This document shows, piece by piece, positions 1 to 7,057 of a stretch of 9,394 bases of DNA. The stretch's first letter is position 1. Each line of letters opens with the position of its first letter. This DNA is from Desulfurococcales archaeon. Its GTDB lineage: Archaea; Thermoproteota; Thermoprotei_A; Sulfolobales; Desulfurococcaceae. The stretch lies in NCBI GenBank assembly GCA_026985375.1, contig JALSQP010000105.1, forward strand, positions 1 to 9,394. Reading direction: 5' to 3'. The translations under genes and the position numbers were made by a program. The notes below the pieces were generated by a model. The model had not been told where the DNA came from and searched no databases. It saw only the letters and a program-made list of their open reading frames with translations.

Positions 1-391
1 CATAAACTATATTATATGTTGATAGAGCCTCCTTAATACCCTCGATTAGATCAATGAAATCCGCTAGCCTCATATCTCTGCTGAGACCTAGGTCTATCAT
101 GGCTATATATGGTATGGATCCTTTAGAGAAGTGATCACTTATACATCCAACCACTCCAGCCCATCCTGCGTCACGCCATGTTCTCCAAGGCAGTTTCAGA
201 GACGAGAAACTGTATGCGTCGCTCGAGAAAACCAGCTTCGGGCCGGCGGGTAAAAAATCCCTTGCATCGTCTCCCGGTGGGAGGAACTCATATGGTTTTG
301 GCGGATCCAGATACTTTATAATAATCCCAACTAGTTCTTCTTCACCGATCTCTCCTAGTTTCTTATCTCTAAATACCAATTCATCCACCAT
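1..391 (-). CDS. ThiL/AIR-synthase-family kinase-like protein, C-terminus beyond the window
   Basis: This reading frame is open from an ATG at 391 to the left edge (130 codons) without a stop, so only the N-terminal part is present. The translation has the order expected of archaeal thiamine-monophosphate kinase (ThiL) and related AIR-synthase-fold proteins: an N-terminal GEIGEEELV segment (residues 13-21), a Gly-Asp-Asp turn (D41, D42) of the kind that binds Mg-ATP, a Ser-Ser-Asp strand end (D58), and a Trp-x-Gly-x-x-x-x-x-Ser-Asp helix (D86) followed by Gly-x-x-Pro. ThiL phosphorylates thiamine monophosphate to the diphosphate; the wider family includes PurM, HypE and SelD, so the exact reaction is inferred. 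The start overlaps the end of the upstream gene by 37 bases, which suggests one transcript. A TTG at 379 preceded by GGTGGATG is an alternative start. Confidence 0.72.
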   Translation of the reverse strand, partial: MVDELVFRDKKLGEIGEEELVGIIIKYLDPPKPYEFLPPGDDARDFLPAGPKLVFSSDAYSFSSLKLPWRTWRDAGWAGVVGCISDHFSKGSIPYIAMIDLGLSRDMRLADFIDLIEGIKEALSTYNIVY

Positions 392-1623
392 GCTAAAGCT
401 TTGAAAGCTTCCATTATATCGCTGGTCCACTCCATGAACACGTGGTGGTTACCCACAGCTTTTTCAATAAACTCATCTGCGTTGAGAGAACCAGTATCGA
501 GTATGAGCTGCGTCCTACAGTATCCCGGCTCGAGCAGGCCGCTATCTACCTTTCTTCCCCTGTATAGTACCAAGCCTGTGTAATCAGTTGTTATTCTTCC
601 AAAAACATACCTCTCTCCTGATAACCTGCATGTTACAGCATATGGTTTGCCTGTCTCGAAGTGTGAAACAAGGTAGCAGTTCTTCCCTAGGCTCGGCGCT
701 ATTGTGCAGTGAGCAAACCTGAGATACCCCTCGTCGGTTACTCCGCTAGGGTTCGCTATCCATCCCGGCTTACCTGTAAAGTTGAGACTTATGAACAACA
801 TTATGAGGCTGTAGAAATCGTCTTCACAAGCAGCGGGGATGCCATCATTATTAAGCATCGCTACGGCTAGACAGGGTGTTATACCATATTCTACGAGGAA
901 CGGGAAGCAATCAATGGATACAGCGTTATATCCCTTCTCTAGCGCCAAGCTTCTCAATGCATAGTATATTCTGAGAGCTTTGTCCAGGTATTCTCGGTCT
1001 ACCCCCGACGTATCTATATGTAGTGCTACGAAATCGCTTATCTCTCTTAGTTCCTTGTCGGGAGCGTTCATTGCCCTCTCCAGTACTTCTTTATAGCTTA
1101 CAGCATCGACCTTAGTGCCTGTTACCTCCATGAAGAACCTGGCCCGAGAGCTGAGTAATCCTTCACTGTTTATTTCAAGGACCCTAATCCTCGACAACGA
1201 TATAGCTGTACTTATTCCTTTTACTATAGGCGTTAGCTTTGTGGCTAGGGTGTGCTCGTCATTGGCTAGGACAAGTAATACTTTGATTCCGAGCTTTTTG
1301 ATTCTCTCCCTAGCACTTAGGGCTGAGGCTAGACTGTTATGCTTATTATGAGCTATGAGGACGACCGGCGTATTAAGCATCTTCGCCGCCTGCTCGGCCA
1401 GTCGACTAGTACCTCCCGTGAGTATGACGATGAAAGCCAGATCGTATTTGTTACGTGGAATCTTAGGCACTTTATACTGGGGCTCATCAATGATTTCGAA
1501 ACCCTCAATGCTTCGGAAAAAGCGTTTGAAACTATCATATAGCTTTGAATAATATACTCTACTATGTAATTCGTTTGCAAGGCTAAATACTAGTGCTTTC
1601 AAGACGATGCACCCTCTGGTCAT
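355..1623 (-). CDS. L-fucose isomerase-related protein (FucI/AraA-like family), substrate unknown
   Basis: The 422-residue product resembles the archaeal family related to L-fucose and L-arabinose isomerases, metal-dependent aldose-ketose isomerases. The N-terminal half holds alternating strands and helices, including a Gly-Gly-Thr loop (residues 70-72) and an Asn-Ser-Leu-Ala segment (96-99) typical of the family. The C-terminal half holds the signature: an S-I-D-C-F-P stretch (236-241), Gly-Ile-Pro-Ala-Ala-Cys-Glu-Asp (261-268), His-Cys (305-306) and Gly-Asn-His-His (391-394). E267, H305 and the 393/394 His pair are the best metal-ligand candidates. The usual Asp in the loop before His-Cys appears to be Asn (N291), so activity on a simple sugar is not certain. 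A TTG at 1602, seven bases after a GAGGGTG motif, is an alternative start that removes seven residues. The ThiL-like gene overlaps its end. Confidence 0.85.
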   Translation of the reverse strand: MTRGCIVLKALVFSLANELHSRVYYSKLYDSFKRFFRSIEGFEIIDEPQYKVPKIPRNKYDLAFIVILTGGTSRLAEQAAKMLNTPVVLIAHNKHNSLASALSARERIKKLGIKVLLVLANDEHTLATKLTPIVKGISTAISLSRIRVLEINSEGLLSSRARFFMEVTGTKVDAVSYKEVLERAMNAPDKELREISDFVALHIDTSGVDREYLDKALRIYYALRSLALEKGYNAVSIDCFPFLVEYGITPCLAVAMLNNDGIPAACEDDFYSLIMLFISLNFTGKPGWIANPSGVTDEGYLRFAHCTIAPSLGKNCYLVSHFETGKPYAVTCRLSGERYVFGRITTDYTGLVLYRGRKVDSGLLEPGYCRTQLILDTGSLNADEFIEKAVGNHHVFMEWTSDIMEAFKALAWWMNWYLEIRN

Positions 1624-1653
1624 ATAATTTTTCCTAAGAATACTCTAGTACAG

Positions 1654-1665
1654 TAATTTTATAGC
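1654..1665 (-). promoter_or_regulatory. Putative TATA-box promoter of the fucose-isomerase-like gene
   Basis: The minus strand reads GCTATAAAATTA here, a good archaeal TATA element. Initiation about 25 bases downstream would fall near 1634, giving a leader of about 11 bases to the ATG at 1623 or about 32 to the TTG at 1602. The gene and the overlapping ThiL-like gene would share this promoter. Inferred from motif and spacing only. Confidence 0.45.
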
Positions 1666-1716
1666 ATAGTAATATTTCATTGAGTAGATAATAAAATAAT
1701 TTAGTGTTGAATGTCC

Positions 1717-1721
1717 AAAAA
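1717..1721 (-). terminator. Possible poly-T terminator after the 1738-2538 gene
   Basis: Seventeen bases past the stop codon the minus strand has a run of five T in an AT-rich stretch. Archaeal intrinsic termination uses T-runs without needing a hairpin. The run is short, so this is only suggestive. Confidence 0.25.
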
Positions 1722-1737
1722 GTATGTGTTAATATCA

Positions 1738-2538
1738 TTAACGTCGTCTTTTCTTGGCGTGTCCTTCTATGGCGTAGTATACTATAATGCCTATAATAGC
1801 CAGTCCAAGAAATCCTGCTAGAAAATAGTATAATGTAGTACCCTGAGATTGTTTTCCAGCCACTGATGTTGCTGATATCGGAGAAGTTGTTGGCTGTAAG
1901 GATGTCTGGGTAGAAGCTGTTTTTACTGTATAGTTTCCAATATGTCCTGGAACAAAATTACTGCCTATAAGCTCGAATATTATATGTGTAAAATATCTTC
2001 CATTATGTTCCTCCCCGGTAACATTTGTGTCTACGATATAGTCAGCCTTTAATAGTATGCCGGTGCTTTTATCGTACCATGCGTTATTAACTTGTAGTGT
2101 AACAGACGTATTGCCAGTAATTATCCGCTGTAGACGAATATGTCCATCCTTTGGAAGCTTTGAGGGGGAGAGATACAGGGGTGGGAATCTTATAGTGAAG
2201 TTCTCATTCCACCTAATATACCCTTTTGTCTCCATTCCCTCGTAGCCCATGAAAGACTTGAATATGTGCATGGTGTCATTGTTTTCTAGTACAGAGAACT
2301 TTCCTTCAGCCATTGTATTGTTGAAGCTTATGATCTCGAACTTTACAATACTGTATGCGGAGTAATGTGGTGGCAAATCCTTGATTGGAGGATTAGCCTC
2401 CAAGATGCCTATTAGTCTATACTCTATGAAGGCACCGGGCCTAGCCCACGTGGGAGGACTAGACAAAACAGTGGTCATCGATAACAGCATTAAGGCTAGT
2501 GATACGATGACAACAACTACTAAGTGTGTATTGCGCAT
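1738..2538 (-). CDS. Secreted, C-terminally membrane-anchored surface protein of unknown function
   Basis: No family is recognised. The 266-residue product has a clear type I architecture. Residues 1-26 are a signal peptide (short polar start, Val/Leu-rich core, Ser-Ser-Pro near the cleavage region). Residues 27-205 form an extracellular domain rich in beta-strand-like segments, beginning with a W-A-R-P-G-A-F-I-E-Y motif of a kind I associate with archaeal secreted proteins. Residues 206-233 are a Ser/Thr/Gln-rich stalk, 236-256 a membrane helix, and the tail ends in KKRRR, consistent with a cytoplasmic stop-transfer anchor. Six N-glycosylation sequons lie in the ectodomain (N73, N87, N113, N143, N172, N202). 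There is no cysteine. It has its own promoter and is divergent from the decarboxylase alpha gene. A role at the cell envelope is inferred from topology alone. Confidence 0.85.
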   Translation of the reverse strand: MRNTHLVVVVIVSLALMLLSMTTVLSSPPTWARPGAFIEYRLIGILEANPPIKDLPPHYSAYSIVKFEIISFNNTMAEGKFSVLENNDTMHIFKSFMGYEGMETKGYIRWNENFTIRFPPLYLSPSKLPKDGHIRLQRIITGNTSVTLQVNNAWYDKSTGILLKADYIVDTNVTGEEHNGRYFTHIIFELIGSNFVPGHIGNYTVKTASTQTSLQPTTSPISATSVAGKQSQGTTLYYFLAGFLGLAIIGIIVYYAIEGHAKKRRR

Positions 2539-2601
2539 TTCTTTCTACACCCAACACATACGTGACGAGCATGGCTATACCTTTGTATCAATGCTAAAAT
2601 A

Positions 2602-2609
2602 AATATATA
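2602..2609 (-). promoter_or_regulatory. Putative TATA box for the surface protein gene 1738-2538
   Basis: The minus strand reads TATATATT, followed by more AT-rich sequence. Initiation near 2579 would give a leader of about 40 bases to the ATG at 2538. It lies back to back with the alpha-subunit promoter in a 177-base divergent gap. Confidence 0.4.
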
Positions 2610-2645
2610 GTCTCGAAAAGAGCGAGGTGCATTCAATTAATAAAA

Positions 2646-2653
2646 TATAAAAT
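2646..2653 (+). promoter_or_regulatory. Putative TATA box for the decarboxylase alpha gene
   Basis: TATAAAAT on the plus strand, in an A/T-rich setting, predicts initiation near 2675 and a leader of about 40 bases. A GGGGATG motif at 2701-2707 lies eight bases before the TTG start at 2716 and could serve as a weak ribosome-binding site. Confidence 0.45.
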
Positions 2654-2715
2654 CCCTAGAGTATTATGTTGAATAACGTCCCCTATGATAACAGGGTTAT
2701 GGGGATGAAACGGTA

Positions 2716-4470
2716 TTGGTTATGATCATAGACACTACGATGCGTGATGCTCACCAATCACTTCTCGCGACCAGGTTCAGGACACGTGATCTGTTACCAA
2801 TAGCAGAGATGATCGATGATGCCGGCTTTTATAGCCTCGAGGTATGGGGAGGAGCAACATTTGATGCGCCCTTACGGTTTCTTAAGGAAGATCCATGGAT
2901 AAGGCTCAGGCTTATACGTGAGCGTGTCAGGCGTACCAAGCTACAAATGCTTCTAAGAGGCCAGAACCTGGTCGGCTATAGGCACTACCCTGATGATGTA
3001 GTCGTGAAATTTGTTGAGCTGGCCTACAAGAACGGAATAGATATATTCAGGGTCTTCGACGCCCTAAACGATGTACGTAACATGAGGGTCAGCATAAAGA
3101 CCGCGAAGAAGGTGGGGGCCCTCGTACAGGGAGCTATGTGCTACACTATAAGCCCCGTCCACAATATAGACTACTATATCCGGCTGGCCGAGAAGCTCCT
3201 GAGCCTGGAAGTAGACATGATTACGATCAAGGACATGGCTGGGATACTGGAGCCCCATGTGGCCTATGAGCTTGTCAGCGAGCTTAAGAAGAGATTCAAA
3301 GTACCCGTAAACATCCACACACATGCCACTGGTGGGCTGGCAGTGGCAACCTATCTCATGAGCGTTAAGGCGGGGGCAGACTTTATAGATACAGCAATAA
3401 GCCCCCTTGCATTCGGCACAGCCCAGCCCGGAATACAGTCTGTCTACTACGCACTCCCCCCAGAGCATAAGCCCAATATAAACATGAAGGTCATAAACAA
3501 GATATCGAAATACCTCAAAGAAGTAATCGAGAAGAATTATAGCCACCTCCTAAACCCGAGGATACTCCTGCCCAACCCAGACGTGATAATCCACCAGATC
3601 CCAGGCGGGATGTTCAGTAACCTGATAGCACAGCTGAGAGAACAGAACGCCCTCGACAAGCTCGACAAGGTTCTAGAGGAGGTGCCTAGGGTCAGAGAGG
3701 AACTTGGATGGCCACCACTAGTTACTCCGTTGAGCCAGATAGTAGGTACGCAGGCAGTCCTTAACGTGTTAATGGGTAGATACAAGGTTATCCCGGAGGA
3801 GACTAAGAAGTATGTTAAAGGCCTCTACGGCCGTCCACCAGCCCCGATAAAGCCTGAGATAAAGAAGCTAATACTGGGAGACGAGGAACCGATCACGGTC
3901 AGGCCTGCCGATCTTCTTGAGCCGATGCTGGAAAAGTGCAGGGAATGGATAGAGAGCCATGGCTACCTCGAGAAGGAGGAGGATGTACTAACATATTGCC
4001 TGTTTCCAGAGGTGGCGAAAGAGTTCTTCGAGCTACGTAAACAAGGCAAGATAGAAGTGCCCGAGAGACCTAGACTCTACGGCAAAGTAATAGCAGTAAT
4101 TATAGATGGGAAAGAATATAGGGTCGGCGTAGAGGGTGTCGAGCTCGAGACCGTGAAGGCCAGCCTACCACCAATACAGCTCCCGATTCAAGTCCAGTCC
4201 CAGCCTCTCAGGGCGGAAGAAAAGACGAGCACCACGGTGGGTAAGCCCGAGGGAGAACCAGTATCATCGCCTATGGCTGGCAAAGTATTAAAGATCCTTG
4301 TTAAGCCTGGAGACAAGGTCAAGAAGGGCCAGAAGGTAGCAGTCCTCGAGTCAATGAAGATGGAGACAGATATTCTCGCCCCTATCGATGGCGTGGTATC
4401 AGCTATTACGGCTAATGAGGGGGAAAACCTAGAGTCTGGTCAGCCAATACTGTATATTAAGCCCGAGTAA
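2716..4470 (+). CDS. oadA: Oxaloacetate decarboxylase alpha subunit / pyruvate carboxylase B type, with fused biotin domain
   Basis: This 584-residue carboxyltransferase moves CO2 from a 2-oxoacid, most likely oxaloacetate, to biotin. Residues 1-270 are the TIM-barrel domain: D-T-T-M-R-D-A-H-Q-S at 6-15, the carbamylatable lysine K172 in I-K-D-M-A-G, and metal ligands H201 and H203 in H-T-H-A-T-G-G, the form seen in OadA and PycB. Residues 290-480 match the conserved PYC/OADA region. A Pro/Gln/Thr-rich hinge (485-513) leads to a biotinyl domain (515-583) with E-S-M-K-M-E-T, so K548 should carry biotin. The fused biotin domain means no separate carrier is needed. Beta and gamma subunits nearby favour a Na+-pumping decarboxylase over a pyruvate carboxylase subunit, which would need a separate biotin carboxylase not present here. 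The first codon is TTG; an ATG at 2722 is an equally possible start. Confidence 0.95.
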   Translation: MVMIIDTTMRDAHQSLLATRFRTRDLLPIAEMIDDAGFYSLEVWGGATFDAPLRFLKEDPWIRLRLIRERVRRTKLQMLLRGQNLVGYRHYPDDVVVKFVELAYKNGIDIFRVFDALNDVRNMRVSIKTAKKVGALVQGAMCYTISPVHNIDYYIRLAEKLLSLEVDMITIKDMAGILEPHVAYELVSELKKRFKVPVNIHTHATGGLAVATYLMSVKAGADFIDTAISPLAFGTAQPGIQSVYYALPPEHKPNINMKVINKISKYLKEVIEKNYSHLLNPRILLPNPDVIIHQIPGGMFSNLIAQLREQNALDKLDKVLEEVPRVREELGWPPLVTPLSQIVGTQAVLNVLMGRYKVIPEETKKYVKGLYGRPPAPIKPEIKKLILGDEEPITVRPADLLEPMLEKCREWIESHGYLEKEEDVLTYCLFPEVAKEFFELRKQGKIEVPERPRLYGKVIAVIIDGKEYRVGVEGVELETVKASLPPIQLPIQVQSQPLRAEEKTSTTVGKPEGEPVSSPMAGKVLKILVKPGDKVKKGQKVAVLESMKMETDILAPIDGVVSAITANEGENLESGQPILYIKPE

Positions 4471-4500
4471 TAGCCCATGACCATCCATGATTTAAATGCG

Positions 4501-4505
4501 AAAAA
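4501..4505 (-). terminator. Possible poly-T terminator of the cysteine desulfurase gene
   Basis: Five bases past the stop codon the minus strand reads GGGTTTTTCGC, a five-T run in the position expected of an archaeal intrinsic terminator. The convergent alpha gene has no comparable T-run in the 39-base gap, so alpha transcripts may end inside the desulfurase gene. Confidence 0.35.
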
Positions 4506-4509
4506 CCCT

Positions 4510-5787
4510 TTATGTCCCGGTACATATTAATTCGGTCATACCCTCTTCCATCTTCTTCAGGCTGGGCCTCATCTTGATGATCTCCTTTAATGCGTCGATG
4601 AATACATCGATCTCCTCCTTAGTATTGTAGATGTAGTAGCTTGCCCTAACGGTGCCTTTCAGTCCAAGCCTATAGTGTAGCGGGTGAGCGCAATGCATAC
4701 CAGTCCTAACAGCTATACCGAACAAGTCAAGAGCCTGCCCTACGACATGGTGATGTAGATCCTTGACATTGAAGCTTATTACTCCGCCGCGGTGCTCCGG
4801 GTTCTTGGGTCCGACCAGTTGTACCTCGTCTCCGAGCTCCTCGAAACGTTTGAGCGTATAGGCTACGAGTTCTTTCTCGTGAGCCCTAACATTCTCCATT
4901 CCAATCTTCATCAGGTACTTGGCTGCTGCCGCTAGACCTATGCCGCCAGCAATATTTGGTGTTCCTGCCTCGAATCTCCACGGGAGATCATGCCATATTA
5001 CATTATTTAGTGTTACATCCTTGATCGTGTCTCCCCCTACCTTGAAAGGCATCATGTCCTCGAGAATATCCTTTCTACCCCAGAGAACCCCTATCCCAGT
5101 TGGTCCCAGCATCTTGTGTCCGCTAAAGGCTAGGAAATCCACCCCCATTTCTCTAACATCTGTAGGCATATGGGGGACGCTTTGAGCCCCATCAGCTACA
5201 ACTATTGCTCCAACACTGTGGGCTAGCTTGACGATTCTTTTAACATCATTTATTGTTCCGAGGACGTTGCTCATGACAGGGAAGGCCACTACTTTTGTCT
5301 TCTCCGTTATCTTTCTCTCAAGGTCCTCGTAGTCCAGGTAGCCCTCATCGGTTATATCCACATATTTTATTTTTGCGCCGGTAAGTTTGGCTACGTTCCT
5401 CCATGGAAGCATGTTGCTATGGTGATCCATTACAGTTATTACTATCTCGTCTCCCTCATGGAGATGCTTGAGGCCCCAAGCATAAGCGATTATGTTTATT
5501 GCATCGGTTGTATTGTTACAGAATATTACCTCCTCCCATGAATAAGCATTGATGAACTTGGCGAGGACCCCGTGGGCCTCCTCGTAGAGCTGGCTCGCCT
5601 CCTGGCTCAGCGTGTGAAGGCCTCGATGTACGTTCGCATAGTGCTTGGTGTAGAAGTCAACCATTGCTTCTATGACCTGGCGAGGTTTCTGCGTCGTGGC
5701 CGTGTTGTCAAAGTAAATCAGTCGTCTACTATGTATTTTTCTCTCGAGGATGGGGAAGTCCTCTCTTATCTCTTTTGGGTCGAACAT
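4510..5787 (-). CDS. sufS: Cysteine desulfurase, SufS/CsdA type (PLP enzyme)
   Basis: The 425-residue product is a group II cysteine desulfurase, converting L-cysteine to alanine and an enzyme-bound persulfide that supplies sulfur for Fe-S clusters and other thio-cofactors. Visible features in order: Y-F-D-N-T-A-T-T-Q-K-P near the N-terminus (25-35), H123 in D-H-H-S-N that stacks on PLP, D199 and Q202 in A-D-G-A-Q-S, the PLP lysine K225 in S-G-H-K-M-L-G-P-T-G, and the catalytic cysteine C366 in R-T-G-M-H-C-A-H-P. A tail of roughly 15 residues extends past the usual end and contains another cysteine (C422). The ATG is well supported by a strong ribosome-binding site. No scaffold (SufU/IscU) or SufBCD gene is beside it. 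It is convergent with alpha and divergent from beta of the decarboxylase. Confidence 0.95.
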   Translation of the reverse strand: MFDPKEIREDFPILERKIHSRRLIYFDNTATTQKPRQVIEAMVDFYTKHYANVHRGLHTLSQEASQLYEEAHGVLAKFINAYSWEEVIFCNNTTDAINIIAYAWGLKHLHEGDEIVITVMDHHSNMLPWRNVAKLTGAKIKYVDITDEGYLDYEDLERKITEKTKVVAFPVMSNVLGTINDVKRIVKLAHSVGAIVVADGAQSVPHMPTDVREMGVDFLAFSGHKMLGPTGIGVLWGRKDILEDMMPFKVGGDTIKDVTLNNVIWHDLPWRFEAGTPNIAGGIGLAAAAKYLMKIGMENVRAHEKELVAYTLKRFEELGDEVQLVGPKNPEHRGGVISFNVKDLHHHVVGQALDLFGIAVRTGMHCAHPLHYRLGLKGTVRASYYIYNTKEEIDVFIDALKEIIKMRPSLKKMEEGMTELICTGT

Positions 5788-5792
5788 AAGCA

Positions 5793-5799
5793 GATCACC
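5793..5799 (-). promoter_or_regulatory. Ribosome-binding site of the cysteine desulfurase
   Basis: The minus strand reads GGTGATC, a full match to the archaeal anti-Shine-Dalgarno sequence, five bases before the ATG at 5787. It fixes the start codon. A weak TATA candidate (GGTTTATCG, 5838-5846) lies upstream on the same strand. Confidence 0.75.
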
Positions 5800-5871
5800 A
5801 GCGTGGTCTACCAGTATGAAGAATGTGATTTGGACACGATAAACCTATTTGTGATCCAGATTAACTCAAAG

Positions 5872-5895
5872 CTTTAATTTCTCCGTAATATATTC
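5872..5895 (+). promoter_or_regulatory. Putative promoter region of the beta-gamma operon
   Basis: Two AT-rich TATA candidates, CTTTAATT (5872-5879) and TAATATATT (5887-5895), lie before the beta gene in the divergent gap. They predict initiation near 5903 or 5917. Neither is a strong consensus. Its presence would mean beta and gamma are transcribed separately from alpha. Confidence 0.3.
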
Positions 5896-5921
5896 AATTA
5901 ATGTTCAACACCTCATTAGAC

Positions 5922-5928
5922 GGTGATC
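5922..5928 (+). promoter_or_regulatory. Ribosome-binding site that decides the beta-subunit start
   Basis: GGTGATC matches the archaeal anti-Shine-Dalgarno sequence perfectly. The first possible GTG (5923) lies inside this motif, whereas the in-frame GTG at 5932 is three bases after it. The functional start is therefore more likely 5932, making the protein three residues shorter than the longest frame. Confidence 0.6.
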
Positions 5929-7050
5929 GATGTGAATGTTTTCACAGCACTAGCACAGAACATCGGTATACTGCATATCACTGTCGGCAACATAGTTATG
6001 ATCCTGATAGGTCTCGGCCTAGTATATCTTGCGGTGAAGAAGAACTATGAGCCACTTATCCTCTTACCGATAGGCATCACAGCTGTCTTGGTGAATCTGC
6101 CCCTAACAGGGCTTACACAGCCCCCAACAGGATTCCTATACCTAGTGAAGCACTACCTTATAGATACCGAGGTAGTACCGCTACTCATATTCTTGGGCCT
6201 AGGCGCAATGATCGATTTCGGCCCCCTCATAGCTAATCCGAAGAGCCTCTTGCTTGGCGCCGCTGCTCAAATAGGGGTCTTCGTGGCAATGCTACTTGCA
6301 CTACTGCTGGGGTTTAATGTCAAGGAGGCAGCCAGTATAGGCATTATTGGTGGGGCAGATGGTCCTACAACTATTTATCTAACGATCAAGCTTGCACCGC
6401 ATCTCCTTGCCGCAACAGCTGTGGCTGCCTACAGCTACATGAGCCTCGTCCCATTGATCCAGCCACCCGTTATTAAGCTCTTGACTACGAAGAAGGAGAG
6501 AATGATAAGGATGAAGCAGTTGCGTCCTGTATCGAAGAAAGAGAAGATAATATTCCCGATAGTCACAATGATAGTTGTCGGCCTCCTAGTGCCGAGCGCA
6601 GCTCCACTAATAGGCATGATAATGATAGGTAATCTATTTAGGGAATCAGGCGTTGTTGAAAGACTACGTAAAGCAGCTAGCGAAGAGCTCATGAACATTG
6701 TCACGATATTCCTGGGCATAGGTGTTGGAAGCACAATGCAAGCACAAACATTCCTAACCCCTAAGACGCTCATGGTTCTAGGTCTGGGAATAATTGCTTT
6801 TGCATCAGCTACTGCGGGAGGAGTATTGTTTGCAAAGCTCATGAACCTGTTTAGCAAAGAGAAGATCAACCCAATGATCGGTGCCGCCGGTGTATCAGCC
6901 GTTCCGATGAGTGCAAGAGTAGTACAAAGACTGGCGCTAGAAGAAGATCCCGAGAACCACATATTGATGCATGCCATGGGCCCCAACGTGGCCGGTGTAA
7001 TAGGGACAGCGGTCGTCGCAGGCGTATTCTTGAGCCTTTTGGGAGGGTGA
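5923..7050 (+). CDS. oadB: Na+-transporting decarboxylase beta subunit (OadB/GcdB/MmdB family)
   Basis: This polytopic membrane protein decarboxylates carboxybiotin delivered by alpha and couples it to Na+ export. The 375 residues are mostly hydrophobic, with about nine or more membrane segments. Signatures are G-G-A-D-G-P-T (143-149), [13 protein letters not shown] (170-182) and [17 protein letters not shown] (316-332). From memory, residues implicated in the Klebsiella subunit are D203, Y229, N373, G377, S382 and R389; here D146, Y172, N316, G320, S325 and R332 match them at a constant shift of 57, so the pump residues are intact. The 375-residue length is close to GcdB-type subunits, shorter than OadB at its N-terminus. 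Beta subunits of oxaloacetate, methylmalonyl-CoA and glutaconyl-CoA decarboxylases are alike; the substrate assignment comes from alpha. The preferred start is the GTG at 5932. Confidence 0.95.
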   Translation: MIDVNVFTALAQNIGILHITVGNIVMILIGLGLVYLAVKKNYEPLILLPIGITAVLVNLPLTGLTQPPTGFLYLVKHYLIDTEVVPLLIFLGLGAMIDFGPLIANPKSLLLGAAAQIGVFVAMLLALLLGFNVKEAASIGIIGGADGPTTIYLTIKLAPHLLAATAVAAYSYMSLVPLIQPPVIKLLTTKKERMIRMKQLRPVSKKEKIIFPIVTMIVVGLLVPSAAPLIGMIMIGNLFRESGVVERLRKAASEELMNIVTIFLGIGVGSTMQAQTFLTPKTLMVLGLGIIAFASATAGGVLFAKLMNLFSKEKINPMIGAAGVSAVPMSARVVQRLALEEDPENHILMHAMGPNVAGVIGTAVVAGVFLSLLGG

Positions 7051-7051
7051 T
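7046..7051 (+). promoter_or_regulatory. Ribosome-binding site of the gamma subunit containing the beta stop codon
   Basis: GGTGAT lies six bases before the gamma ATG, and the beta stop codon TGA (7048-7050) is inside it. A ribosome ending on beta would therefore occupy the gamma initiation site, which suggests translational coupling and matched subunit amounts. Confidence 0.7.
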
Positions 7052-7057
7052 AAAAAG

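Noticed and set aside
2680..2705. Short inverted pairing CCCT/AGGG and CCCC/GGGG before the alpha gene
   Set aside because: Stems of only four pairs with long loops are too weak to support as a regulatory structure.
2705..2725. Six-codon frame (M-K-R-Y-W-L-stop) overlapping the alpha-subunit start
   Set aside because: A possible upstream mini-ORF, but so short that it is easily chance, and its start is better explained as part of the GGGGATG ribosome-binding motif.
3064..3546. Long open frame on the minus strand inside the alpha gene
   Set aside because: It is antisense to a clearly conserved carboxyltransferase domain, has no family features, and is explained by codon bias of the true gene.
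2716..4470. Interpretation as a pyruvate carboxylase B subunit
   Set aside because: Sequence alone cannot exclude it, but there is no biotin carboxylase gene here and intact beta and gamma subunits lie nearby, so the decarboxylase reading is preferred.
6435..6986. 183-codon minus-strand frame inside the beta gene
   Set aside because: Its hydrophobic composition mirrors the membrane-protein codons on the other strand; no ribosome-binding site or family signature.
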